Assembly: GCA_043228905.1 (NCBI GenBank)
Contig: JBHGNT010000010.1
Location: forward strand, 20,832,001-20,896,000
Source of the DNA: Azolla caroliniana
Taxonomy: Eukaryota; Polypodiophyta
Direction: 5' to 3'
Length of the DNA stretch: 64,000 nucleotides
The translations under genes were made by a program, and so were the position numbers. Each line of letters begins with the position of its first letter. Within the stretch, counting starts at the first letter, position 1. The notes beneath the pieces were generated by a model. It had not been told where the DNA came from. It saw only the letters and a list, made by a program, of their open reading frames with translations, and made no database searches. This document shows, piece by piece, positions 51,966 through 62,445 of this stretch.

Positions 51966-52309
51966 ACAAAAGAACAAATGTGGATTGATTGGCATTGTCT
52001 ACTAATATTTTGTATCATTGCTCCATTGAGTCTCTTGGATGGATATCATTTAAGGCTTAAAATGAATGGAAAATACATACATGTAATCATGGATGGTGAC
52101 ATATCTTAAAACGTGGTTGCCATTCTAAATTGCTACTTGTAGCAAAGGTCTTCATTAAAGAGTTTTGATTGGGGGTTTTGCCTTTGAGACTAGCTCTAAA
52201 GTGAGGCGGACTAGCAATAGGCAATTGTTTCTTTTTTTTGCGATGTTCAAATGGAAGATAACACTCATCGTTTTATATAATTATCGATTGCTTGTCAGAT
52301 TGGTCTTAT

Positions 52310-54052
52310 TATTATTTTTTTTTTAAAAGAAAGATACACCTTAGTATATTACTTGAGAAATGTACATATAGAAAACAGAAGGAGACATTTCATCACACCT
52401 TTATTGTAATACAAAAGCTAATACCAACATCTGATCAAATAGATGATATCATATAAGGAAAAAATGGAGCACAATCTACAAGCTATTTAATAAAAAAGAA
52501 GGTATGGCATAATTCCACTTCATACTAGAAGTCGTATCTGAAAATAAGTGAAGCCCTCGCCACCGTTTCTTAAAGTCCACTTGACGTTGCCTTTGAGCAT
52601 CAATTGAACCCTACGGGTCATCATATTGTCCACGTATGGTATGGACAAATAACAACCAGAATTCAATAAGCATAGTACTGAGATGTATGTGAGCATTATT
52701 AAAAACAACATCGCATCTCATTTTCCATATTGTCCAAAGAGCCAATGACATAATAGTACGCCAAATAACCAAAATTTTAGTTCTAAACCGTGGAATAAAA
52801 GATGGAAATGAAGTGAGATAAATGTACCCATTGGAAAAGTGAAAAACATGAGAAACATGCATACTTTCATACTTCATAACATCTCCATGAAGGACACCCC
52901 ATAATACTGCACCCCATGAGAAGATAGAACGAGCGTAATGGTGTCTCAGTAATAAAAACAACTTACTCCATAATTGCTTGATTTTGGGACATAACCAAAA
53001 CAAATGCAAAATAGATTTCGTTGATGCACCACAATGCATTCCACAAGCATATTGTTGATTTTGCCTCAACCAATCACCAACAGGAAGACCATAATGCATC
53101 AACAACCAATGAAAACAAATCACTTTTTTCGGCAACTACATACTCCACAACCATTTCCAAAATTTTGTAAGTTACAATGCATTCACATAATTTGTAGTCC
53201 AATGCTTCATGGCAGTAGGGCATTTATACTTTGATTGCAATAATAAATTTCTACCTAGCTTAACTGAATACTAGAAAAACTCCAAGTGTTTACTATTTCC
53301 ATTAGCATTCGGTTTTTTCCATTGATAATCAACTGGATCCCAATCCAAATTATAAAGCGGTTTTAAAAAAAAAACCCACAATGAACAACACCGTAAACAT
53401 TCTTGAGAGGGTGGATCCAAGAACCATTTTTTCCAACTCTTGCAACTACTCGAAGTGTTGAAACATTGGCGGACATCCACACATCTGATTCAGAAAATAC
53501 ATGCCACAACCTACCATCATCATCCACATTAAAGTATATTGCATCACCCGTAGTGTTAATTACTTTTGCTCCTAAAATAACTTTTAAAGGAGAGAAATAA
53601 CCAAACCAAATCTGATTGCTAGAGGGTGACCATGAAGCCATAAATTGTCCCAATGCCACTTGCATATCATTGCACATAATGGCACTTCCTCGAACTGCAA
53701 GCCTCGACAAAGATTGTAATGGTTGATTCATAACATAACATCCCCATGATAGAACATTACCTGCTATTGATGCATCCATAGAAGCCCAATTCAATCGAGG
53801 ACGGCTACCAAGTAGAAAACCCCTTGAATCTGAAAAGAGAAAGTTCCAGGTCAAGGGTTGTCTCAACAAGTCATCTGTTGTCGAAGGCACCTTCCGAATT
53901 AGAAACTTTTTAACAACTGACCAACTTGTGAGAATTCCATTAAAAAACGTATCTTTTGATAAGGTTGTTTTAAACAAATGAAAATTCGGAATAAAGGCCC
54001 ATCTTAATGATGGTAGCCACTTTCCTCCTATTGTCGGGCACATAGAAGACAA
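52310..54052 (-). pseudogene. Degenerate LINE, C-terminal part, minus strand
   Basis: Two open stretches, 54052-53363 and 53135-52611, read as the connection region and the zinc-binding tail of an L1-type reverse transcriptase (KVICFHWLLMHYGLPVGDWL, then ACGMHCG and HLFWLCP). They are separated by stops and frame changes. A T run on the plus strand at about 52310-52325 is probably the poly(A) tail. It lies tail to tail with the plus-strand LINE. Confidence 0.75.
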
Positions 54053-54584
54053 CTTATGCGGATTGGTGTTATTTGACGCTTAGACAGTGACTATTTGCAC
54101 AATGTACACAAGTTGACCCAAAATCAGAGATGGAGGTCGTGTTTCTATTTTTGAGGTATTGGGAATTGCGTCAGAATTGGGATATGTGCAATGCTTTTGT
54201 ATTTGATGGTAGGCATGGAGTGAAAGCATATCTACGAAAAGTTGAAGGTAGTACTAATGTGGCAAATTTTTTTATTGGAGAAGTGTAAATTCTTTCCTTA
54301 GTGGAGTGTTTGTCTTACCTATTGGCAATTCAACATATTCCACTACCCATGTAGTTAGTGGGTGATCATATTCCATTGTGACACCCTTTGTAAGTAGTGT
54401 TTTTCACACACATTTCTTAATATAATTGTGTGTTTCCACCAAACAAAGAGAGAGAGAGAGAGAATTAAATAATATATCTATATGTTTGTTTGTGTCTTGA
54501 TATATATTATTGTATTAACATTCATGGGAAACCATCTATGATAATTGGGATGAGAGAGAGGGAGAGATGGTAAGGTTGTCCAAC

Positions 54585-54866
54585 TAGGAATCGACAACGG
54601 TTCGGTTTCAGCTTAACCAGATTGGCCTTGTCGAAACCAAATTGGTTAAGCCTTAATCAATTTGGAAGTTTTCAAACTTGAACCAAATTGTTTTCTAAAC
54701 TAGTTTAGGAGCTAGTTTGGCCTAATCTAGTTCGGTTTTGTTTGAGCCTTGTTAAACGAGCTCGAACCGGTTTACGAAGCTCAAGCTTGAACCGAGCTGA
54801 ACTGAACCGTTTAAAAATGGTTGAATGACTCGGTTTAAGCTTGAACCAAGCCGTTGCCAACTCCTA
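54585..54866. mobile_element. Foldback/MITE-like element rich in AACCGG words
   Basis: The left end TAGGAATCGACAACGGTTCGG and the reverse complement of the right end, TAGGAGTTGGCAACGGCTTGG, agree at about 16 of 21 bases. Inverted similarity continues inwards (CGGTTTCAGCTTAACC against GGTTCAAGCTTAAACC). Length is 282 bases with no coding frame. CAACT stands next to both ends. Confidence 0.5.
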
Positions 54867-55320
54867 TGTCCAATGGAGACAATAAGGTCATGCCTTCAAT
54901 CCCTACATTCCACAATAACATCGAGAAATTAATTGAGGCGACATTTACAAGGCGGCATAGTCGAGCCTTGACCCAAGTGCTTAGAATTAGTAGTTTATTA
55001 ACTTACCACTAAGGCAAAGTACCTAAAAACGAAAGATATAAGAGGGAGAAAGGAGATGTTATGAAACCATCAAATGTGGTGAGTCCAGTCAATGGAATAT
55101 GGTATTTTGTGACTTTTGTAATTAATACGTTACTATTTATCAAAAAATAGAAGGGAGCCTATTGTGGTTCCATTATATTGTTTTCACACACATTTGTTAA
55201 TATGATAGTGTGTTTTCTCCAACAAACAAATAGAGAAAACAAACTTCATTTTTGGACAATATATGGCTAGGATTGAAACTTGCAACAATGACTATGCATC
55301 TATGAAAAAATAATAAGTTT

Positions 55321-55685
55321 TAACCATCAGACAATAGAGAAAGAGCATGTCTAGGCTTACCATCGTATTCAAAGATCCCCAACGGTTCTCGATTTCTTTT
55401 ACATTGAACATACTAAAGAACCTTTGTTGATGAAGCTAAACAAGTAGAATGAGATGATGGCATGAGGTCAACAAGGAGTATCGCATTAATTCGAACATAT
55501 TTTAAGAACCCTCGAGTGAACTTCTTAGATTTATCTACATTAACATTCAATCGCCATCAATTGTCCATCCAATCTCTCCCATGATTATGTTCATCCCACC
55601 ATAGTCAACGACAATCAATGTGACAATTAAATGAATCATATATAGCATCAAATAATTATGACATGCATTGGTTCCATCAACGTCA
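55321..55685 (-). pseudogene. Truncated pseudogene copy of the GH17 glucanase
   Basis: Aligns by eye with 44941-45305 of exon 2 of the intact gene, same strand, about 10 kb away. It covers the region around the catalytic nucleophile (GEIGW kept, following Pro changed) down to the GIFEYDGKP segment. Small indels break the frame, and there is no signal peptide, proton-donor exon or X8 domain. Confidence 0.85.
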
Positions 55686-56150
55686 ATAACTATTAACATT
55701 TCCATTCACAATTTTTATCTATCAATTAAAGGCAATCTTTAACTTAACTTTCCAATTATGTGACTTGAGACTTCATTTTCAAATCACTTACAAGGGAATG
55801 CTATCTTTTTCCCTTTGATTAGATGTTAGGTATTATAGAACCACTTGCAAATTTTGAGATCATGCAGTATTGGTCAACCTCCGAATGACGACTTTTGTTT
55901 CTTCGAGATAAAATATGTATAATTACCTCCAATTTGTAAAAAACTCTCTTCCAATGTCAAATTTTGAGCATTTTGAGTCCTAATATTTTGTATTTTTCTT
56001 ACATCAAATTTAGCATTCCCAATAGTGATATTTGTATTTCAAGAAAAGTTAGATATCGAGCAATTGTAAGAATTTGTAGTTACACTCATGACACATTCTC
56101 ATCAAGGAGATAATTGTTTATTCTTGTGGGTTTTGAGCAACTTCCTTTTA

Positions 56151-56284
56151 CATCTGAAAGGTTGTGTATAATCTTGTGTATAGTCCCTAAATAGACATCT
56201 GAAAGGTTGTGTATAATCTTGTGTATAGTCCCTAAATAGACATCTGAAAGGTTGTGTATAATCTTGTGTATAGTCCCTAAATAT
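56151..56284. repeat. 45-bp tandem repeat, three copies
   Basis: CATCTGAAAGGTTGTGTATA begins at 56151, 56196 and 56241; the copies are virtually identical. The period is a multiple of three, so the minus strand stays open (repeating FRDYTQDYTQPFRC), but no gene context supports translation. Confidence 0.95.
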
Positions 56285-56340
56285 CAAAATATGTAATTAT
56301 AAATCCCCAAACTTCTATCGTGTCACCTTATATAAAAGTG

Positions 56341-56383
56341 CTTCCATTAGTTATAAAATTTTACAAATGAGACAATGATGTAC
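56341..56383 (-). repeat. Remnant of the 51.8-kb retroposon family
   Basis: The reverse complement of these 43 bases matches 51899-51941 with about two mismatches. It ends exactly at the edge of the copia LTR, so the copia element probably landed in it. Confidence 0.75.
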
Positions 56384-56764
56384 TGTAAAGAATCGGATAT
56401 GATTCTTGTGAAGTGGAAGAGATGTGAGTTATGTGTGTGTATGAGAGAGAGAGAGAGAGAAGGAATAATACACAAAGAATACGCAAGGTAAAAGTATATT
56501 AACAAAGGAGATAGACTCGACTTAATACAAGGTGGGAGGAGGGTGCTTTATATAGTCACCCTCTCTCTTCATTAACTACAAGACTCATGGAGCATGGGGA
56601 ATGTGAAAGCTCATAAGTTATTTGTCATAGAATATGATTCTATGACTCATACTAAATGCTAGAATACAAAGTGGTGACTTAATGGTGACTCTTGACCGTT
56701 AGAGTGTCTATTCACTCTTAAGGTGAGTTCACACACTAGACCGAGTTGAGCTTGATTCTCAACA
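56384..56764 (-). mobile_element. 3' LTR of a Ty1/copia retrotransposon
   Basis: On the minus strand it begins TGTTGAGAATC and ends GATTCTTTACA, giving TG...CA ends and short inverted termini. The purine-rich CTTGAGGGGGCA stands right before it, as a polypurine tract should. Length is 381 bases. A TATA-like word (CTATATAAAG on the minus strand, near 56547-56556) suits an LTR promoter. A (GA)n run lies near 56445-56461. Confidence 0.8.
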
Positions 56765-57030
56765 TGCCCCCTCAAGCTCAAGTCGGGTCAGTTTTAGATG
56801 GTATCCGAAATCCGCTTCGACTTGTGTTCCGGAGTCCGCGTCGACTCGTATTTATGCGAAGTTGCGGAATCCGTGCTCCAGCTTGCGTTGTGCATAGTTG
56901 CGAAGTCTGTTCTTCGGCTTGCGTCTTTCTTCGCGGCTTTGCGTAGTAGATCAGCTCTTCGCGGCTTCGTTGCGCGGTTGCGGAATCAACGCGTTATTGC
57001 ATAGTGTGCGCAATTTGCGGAATCTACGCG
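56765..57030 (-). other. Copia 3' untranslated segment with repeated words
   Basis: Between the copia stop codon and its LTR. GCGTTATTGC(A/G)TAGTGT occurs twice about 38 bases apart, CTTGAGGGGG occurs at both borders, and words like GCGAAG/TTGCGG recur. GC is higher than in flanking DNA. No coding signal. Confidence 0.6.
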
Positions 57031-57203
57031 TTATTGCGTAGTGTCTTCAATACTCCCCCTCAAGCTTGGCAGGTCAGGGATCGTCAATCCGAGATCGGTC
57101 ATGAATTGCCATAGCTTGTCAGCTCCTAAGGCTTTAGTGAAGATGTCAGTTGTTTGAAGATTGGTGCTAATGTGTTGTAGGTCGACATCGCTAGCTAGAA
57201 CGT
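57031..57203 (-). pseudogene. Ty1/copia polyprotein, C-terminal RNase H end
   Basis: Reads DVDLQHISTNLQTTDIFTKA, then LGADKLWQFMTDLGL and a TAA stop. The words TKAL and the ending before LRGSIE are the common end of plant copia polyproteins. The frame is cut at 57203 by the gypsy insertion; the rest should continue beyond the gypsy element, right of the window. Confidence 0.88.
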
Positions 57204-57264
57204 TGTCGCGTTGTTACACGCGCACGTGTAGAAAGAGGCGGGACCACGGGGGTCTCGGACCAAG

Positions 57265-57315
<51 letters not shown>

Positions 57316-57885
57316 CTACATAGAGAGAGATTAAGAGCAAGGAAAATAGGAGTCTGATTACTATAGTCAATAGCTTACAACTGGCAACCCGGTAATGGAC
57401 CCGACATGGGGTCCTACTCACGCACACCGACGACAGTCACACAACTCGAAGAAACAAAAGGGGAAAGGGGGAAGGGGAGAGACTCTGCTAGAAGTACACG
57501 GGTTGTCCACGAAGCAGAGGCAGCGAACTCTCGACACCCGCGGAGAACGACGATCGGAGGAGAGAGAGAGCTCGACACTCGGTTCTGCAGCAACACTTCG
57601 TCCTTGCCAATGCGCGATCCCCTTTCCTCCTTCTCTCCTCTCCTTAAATAGTTCCCCAAAAGGGGGTGCCTCTTTTCCCTAGTCAAACCGCTTTATTCCC
57701 TGTCCCTTTCGACAGAGATATGCACAATCCCTCAATAAATGTGTACTACTTAGTATTTACATCAGCCGATCCATTTATGAATCATGTACAAAATATCAAA
57801 ATATCAATTCATGCGCCCATCCGTGTAAGAGCCGGTTCATGTGCCTTTTTCTCCGATTCCGCCTATGCCCGATTTCTTCACAACA
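57204..57885 (-). repeat. Ty3/gypsy 3' LTR (complete, 682 bp)
   Basis: On the plus strand it runs TGTCGCGTTG...TTCACAACA, so it has TG...CA ends on the minus strand too. Its first 400 bases align with the second LTR at 63601. An expanded (GA)n run lies at about 57266-57311, against only a short run in the partner. The element is transcribed from the minus strand, so this is the 3' LTR. Confidence 0.9.
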
Positions 57886-57897
57886 TCCACCCCCACC
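57886..57897 (-). promoter_or_regulatory. Polypurine tract of the gypsy element
   Basis: Minus strand GGTGGGGGTGGA stands directly before the TGTTGTG start of the 3' LTR, the expected site of plus-strand priming. Confidence 0.75.
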
Positions 57898-57954
57898 AAA
57901 CCGTGCATCCATCGGCATACGCCAGAGACGGGTAGATACCGAAGAAAACCGGCT

Positions 57955-59262
57955 TCACTCGTTGTTCTCCGATTCTCCGCAGGGCCCAAATTGATCGTCG
58001 TTGTCGCTCCCGCTCGCAGGCTCCGGCTTGTCTTCGAACAGCTTCTTGAACGCTTTGATCCGCTTCCCGGCCACCGGCACCGCTAACTGTGTCCCGTCGA
58101 GCTCCGTGAGGTGGTACGTGTCGTTGTCGTTCGCGCTCGTCACTGTGTAGGGCCCGAACCATCTCTTAGCGAACTTTCGCACCGCCTTGTGCTGATTGTC
58201 GAGGCTGCTGTCGTATACCAAGACCCAATCGCCTTCCTCGATCTTCTTTGGTCGCAACCGGTGCGTTCGGTTGAAGCGGGTCTTGTTCTGCTCCCTTGCC
58301 GCTCACAACTTTTCCTTCGCCCGTTTCACGTCCTCCGGCCTCTGCTCGAGTTGCCGAATCCGCGCCGCCAGCAACTCCTCCCGGCTCATCTCATCTCTCC
58401 AGCCCACCATGGCCCATGAGGAGATGGTTCGCTCTGTTGGCATGATCGGCCTCTGTTCGTACATAAGCTCTGCCGTCATGAACCCGGTTACTGAACTGTG
58501 CGTAGTTCGGTTCGCCCACAAGGCATAAGGTAGCAGTCGCGGCCAATTCCCGACTTGGCCTTCACATGCACGCACCAAAGCTTTTACGATCGGCCCGTGC
58601 CCACGTTCTACCTTCCCGTTCGCCTCCGAATTGTATGCCATAGTGAGGGAGAGTTTGACCCCTAGCCGGTCGAACAACTCCTCAGCTTCCTGCGCATCCA
58701 GCTCTCCCCGATCCGCCACGATCCTCCCGACGCACCCGTACCGACACACTACTTCTTCGATTAGGAACCGGCATACCGCCGCGGTTGTCTTGCTCTGTAG
58801 TGCACGGCCTTCCACCTGGTTCGTTAAGTCTTCCCGTGCAAGCACCAGGTATAACATCTATCCTACTCCCATCGGCATCGTCACCAAGTCCACCATCCAT
58901 TTGAAATGGATCGTAGGCGGGTAGGTTGGGTGTAGCTCGTCCCGGTGTCGGACTATGGAGTGCATCTGATAGCTTTTGCAAGTCGTTACGAACCGACGCA
59001 CGTCCTGGTACAACCCCAACCACCAGTACTTCTCCTTTAGCTTCTCGAACGTGGCCCACGTTCTGCGGTGCCCGGCCCAGGGACTCTCGTGAAATGCTGC
59101 CAGTAGTTCCTCCTGTTCTTCTTTCTTTGTCACTACTCGGAGCGGGATGCCGTTTCTCTTCTTTGGGTGCCTCCATATGCACTTGTCCCGTAGGAAGAAT
59201 CGGTACGCCTTCTTCCATACCCGGCTCGCCTCTTCCCTCGTCCATGCCGCGTCCGGCGTCAT
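57955..59262 (-). pseudogene. Gypsy integrase domain
   Basis: In order: an HHCC-type zinc domain (FHESPWAGHRRTWATF, then TCKSYQ, where the second cysteine expected in CxxC is replaced by Tyr); the catalytic core (an Asp in VADRGELDAQ, and the final Glu in AYNSEANGKVERGHGPI); and a C-terminal GPY/F module (KRWFGPYTV, then LDGTQLAVPVAGKRIKAFKK). In-frame TAG near 58858 and TGA near 58300 interrupt it. The stop at 57955 is the natural end. No chromodomain is seen after the GPY/F module. Confidence 0.85.
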
Positions 59263-59499
59263 CGTCCGTAGGAACCTCCCGATTTGGACCCACTCCCCGT
59301 CATACCTGCTTTCGTCAAATTCGTTAAGCGCCGGAGTGTCCCTTTCCCTCGTCGCTACGTTAGCCGACCCGAAGAAGTTTCGCCGACTTCTTCGTCATTC
59401 GAAACCATGCCGTCTTCGTCGTTGAACCTTGCTCTCGAAAGCATGTCGGCCATGGCGTTATCCTTTCCGGAGATGTGCCGTATCTCCGGGTTCAGGAAC

Positions 59500-60102
59500 T
59501 TAATGTACGCTATCCACCGGAGCATTGCTAGGTCCGGCGTCGCGCCATCCGGAAACCATGCCGAGTATCGGCAGGCAGTCCATCTCGATGATCACCTCCG
59601 TCCCGATCAGATAGTCCTTGTCGGCCTTGACTGTCGAAACGACACCCCAAAGCTCGCGCTTAACTTGGGCGTATCCTTGCTGCCGCTCGCTCAATACCTT
59701 CGCCTCGAACTGGATCGGGAATCGTACGTCGTCCTTGTCCTCCTGACTGATTACCCACCCGATCCCGGTCGGGCTGGTGTCCACCATCACGCAAATGGGA
59801 ACATCCTTGCAGTAAACCACTTTACGGAGAGCCAACGCTACTGTAAGCGCCTCCTTTAGTCTCCGTACCGACTCCGTGTGCTCCGTCCTCCACTCAAAGC
59901 TACGCCCCTTTTTCAATAGTCCGGAGAGGGGTTCCGCGACATGTGCGTAGTCCGGGATCCAAATGTGGTAGAACGCGCATGCTCCCAAGAATTTGTGGAC
60001 CTCTGTGACCGAATTGCAGTCATGCTTAATTGCGGAGATGGCTTCTACCTTGGCCGGAGACGGTTTCCGACCGTATGGTCCGCATAGGTGCCCGACGACC
60101 AT
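59500..60102 (-). pseudogene. Gypsy RT thumb and RNase H domain
   Basis: SVTEVHKFLGACAFYHIWIP is the RT connection block, followed by an RNase H with VMVDTSPTGIGWVI, FEAKVLSERQQGYAQVKREL (Asp and Glu in the usual places) and VIIEMDCLPI. A TAG near 60166 separates it from the RT core and another stop at 59500 from the integrase. Confidence 0.85.
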
Positions 60103-60165
60103 GATCTCTGATTGCCCGAAGGCCGATTTTTCCTTGGAGAAGGTGAGCCTCGCGCCTTCTAGTCT

Positions 60166-62279
60166 CTACAACACCTTCTCGCAGTCATCTATGTGAGTCG
60201 CCACGAAATTCCGACATCCGTCCAACCCGATTGCCTCGTCCTTTTCCTCCATCGGGCATCCCCTGATCGGGATGTCGTCTAAGAATGGCATGGTGATGTC
60301 CGGGATACAATCCCTGAGCACTTTGTTCATCGCGTTCACCATGTGAGCCACTGAGTTCGTCCCTCCTTGTGGTAGGGTACACATCCGCACTAGGCCGAGA
60401 GGAGTCCACATCGTCGTAATGTCTCTGCTCTCCACGGCTAGTTGGAACTGATCGTACCCCGAGTACAGATCACTGACAGAGTAAATCGACCTTCCGGCGA
60501 AGGCCTCCGCGAACTCGTCTATGGTCGGTCTGATTCCTGCGTTACGGATGGTCACCTTGTTGACTGGTTGCAGGTCCTGAATGAAGCGCAGCGTGCCGTT
60601 CTTCTTCGGCACCGTAAACCACCGATTCGAATACGGGGCACTCGACGGTTCGAGGATGCCCATCTCCACCCTTTGCTTCAGAAGCTCCATCAACTTCGGG
60701 ATGTGAGCTCTCGGCACTGGAATTGGTTTGAGATTCCACGGTACATGCGGTACTGTGAAGATCACCATCAGTTCGACAATCGTCGGGTCCACGCACCCGA
60801 TCTCCTCTGGCGAGAACGCGAAGGCTTTCCCATGCCTTCTGAGCATTCTTCGAAACCTGTCCTCCTCCGCCGGCAGTTGAAAGCCACCCCCACCAACGTT
60901 GAGGTCCCGTAGCGTTACGTCGGTGAACCGGTGCCCTATGCCAGCCGGATTCCGTAGACTCGGGTCCGACGCGACCCCTTTTATCTGCTCCTCGCTGCCC
61001 TCCGGCAAGGGTGCCGCTGCTGGCCTCACCTTCCGGTTCACAATCTTGTACTTTGTATCCACGCGGGCCGTATGATCCGACCCGATCCTTTCCCCGAAGT
61101 CCGCGATGACTTCGTACATTCCCATTGAACCTACCGAAACGGCCCGGTCTTCTCTAAGGTCTTCATCGATCACCTTTCGCAGTTCGCCCAAGGTGTCGTC
61201 AAAAGAGACCGCCTCCACGTCACCGCTGATGTCTTTGTTGGGGAAGAGGACTCCGCATCCCCTGAGCTGCTCCTCCGCTCGCTTCCTCTCCTGGCCGCTG
61301 ACGTCGGTTATAGTACAACCTCCGTTTTCGGAGAACCAAAACTTCCTATCTACTGTACACGTGTGGGGTTCTTCCGGTACGTCCGGACTACCGCGACCCC
61401 ATGCCTTGATAGCCCTCTCTAAAAATCCCCTCGGCTGCCGCCACCGAGGATCTCGTGATTCCTCTCATGGTTTGGTCATACGATCATGAATTGGACGGAA
61501 TGTCGACCGTCCTGGCTCTTGACGCGCGCATACGCCGAACCGTTGTCCAACACTTTCGTCTCCATGCGTGCTGTCGTAGTGTATGGTTCGCCGAGAATCA
61601 CCGGGTGCGAGGATGTTTCCTGCACGAAGAAATGTTGATCTATCTCGACGTCACTGACCTTTACGCGTATATTCGGGCACGCCCCATGCAGCTCCTTCGT
61701 AGCACGCGTCGCCGCGCGTATCTTCCACCCGTGCTTGGTGTTGATCGGCCATTTACCCCTATTGTAGAAATCCATGGACATCAGGTTGATTTCGGATCCA
61801 CGGTCTACCAAGGCCACCACCGGTTCCGGAACGTCGCCGATCCGCACAGGGGTTTCCGTAGTTGCCCTGGCCCAGTGTGGCTTCGCGTAGTGGCTTTCCA
61901 CCAACTCGTCTTCTAGGGCCGCATCCTCTATGTGCGTCGTTCGCACTTCCACCAGCTTCTCCGGCTCTGGCTCTATCGACAACCTTTTCCTCTTCACCAA
62001 GTCTACGATAGAGTCGTGGAACTCCTTCTTGGCGATCTCGAGCACTTCCCTCAGCGACAACTCCACTTTGTTGTCGAGGATACGTTCCTCCAAGACCTTT
62101 CGCAGGTATGTGGTCCTTTCGATTTCGGTGCTCAACCGAAACCCCGCCTGCTTCTTTCCGTCCGGCGCACCTGGGTTGCCGGCACTGGTCGGTTTCGGTC
62201 CAAACCGGGTCTCATACCTCTGCGGGGGACCCACCCCCCCCGGCCTTTCCTGCCCGTTTGTCTTCCACCAGAACCTCAT
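60166..62279 (-). pseudogene. Gypsy protease and reverse transcriptase core
   Basis: The protease reads VALVDRGSEINLMS, a retropepsin motif in which the residue after the catalytic Asp is Arg instead of the usual Ser/Thr (or His in related families). The RT core has RFIQDLQPVNKVTIRNAG, YSVSDLYSGYDQF, TLPQGGTNSVAH and the catalytic box MPFLDDI. A TGA at about 61476 lies between protease and RT where the frame otherwise continues. A run of eight C (plus strand, near 62233-62240) marks a frameshift against the upstream frame. Confidence 0.87.
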
Positions 62280-62445
62280 AGTTCTGGCAAGCGGCTTCTA
62301 CGAAGCCCGTTTTCTCTTCGACCAGATTGTCCCATCTGGTGACCTCTTGGACCCGTTGTTCCGCACGGTCCACCTCTTCCTTCTTCAGCTGGACTCCGGA
62401 GAAGCCTTCTAGCACTAGCGGCTAGAATCCGGAGTCCTTCACCTT

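Larger units (their letters stand above)
54053..56150. other. Intergenic DNA between transposon relics
   Basis: Apart from the foldback-like element (54585-54866) and the GH17 fragment (55321-55685), the sequence is AT-rich and I recognise nothing in it. Confidence 0.5.

Noticed and set aside
56151-56284. CRISPR-like array
   Set aside because: Units are contiguous without unique spacers, and this is a plant nuclear genome.
58111-59859. Long plus-strand frames across the gypsy element
   Set aside because: GC-rich DNA leaves antisense frames open by chance; the minus strand carries RT, RNase H and integrase motifs.
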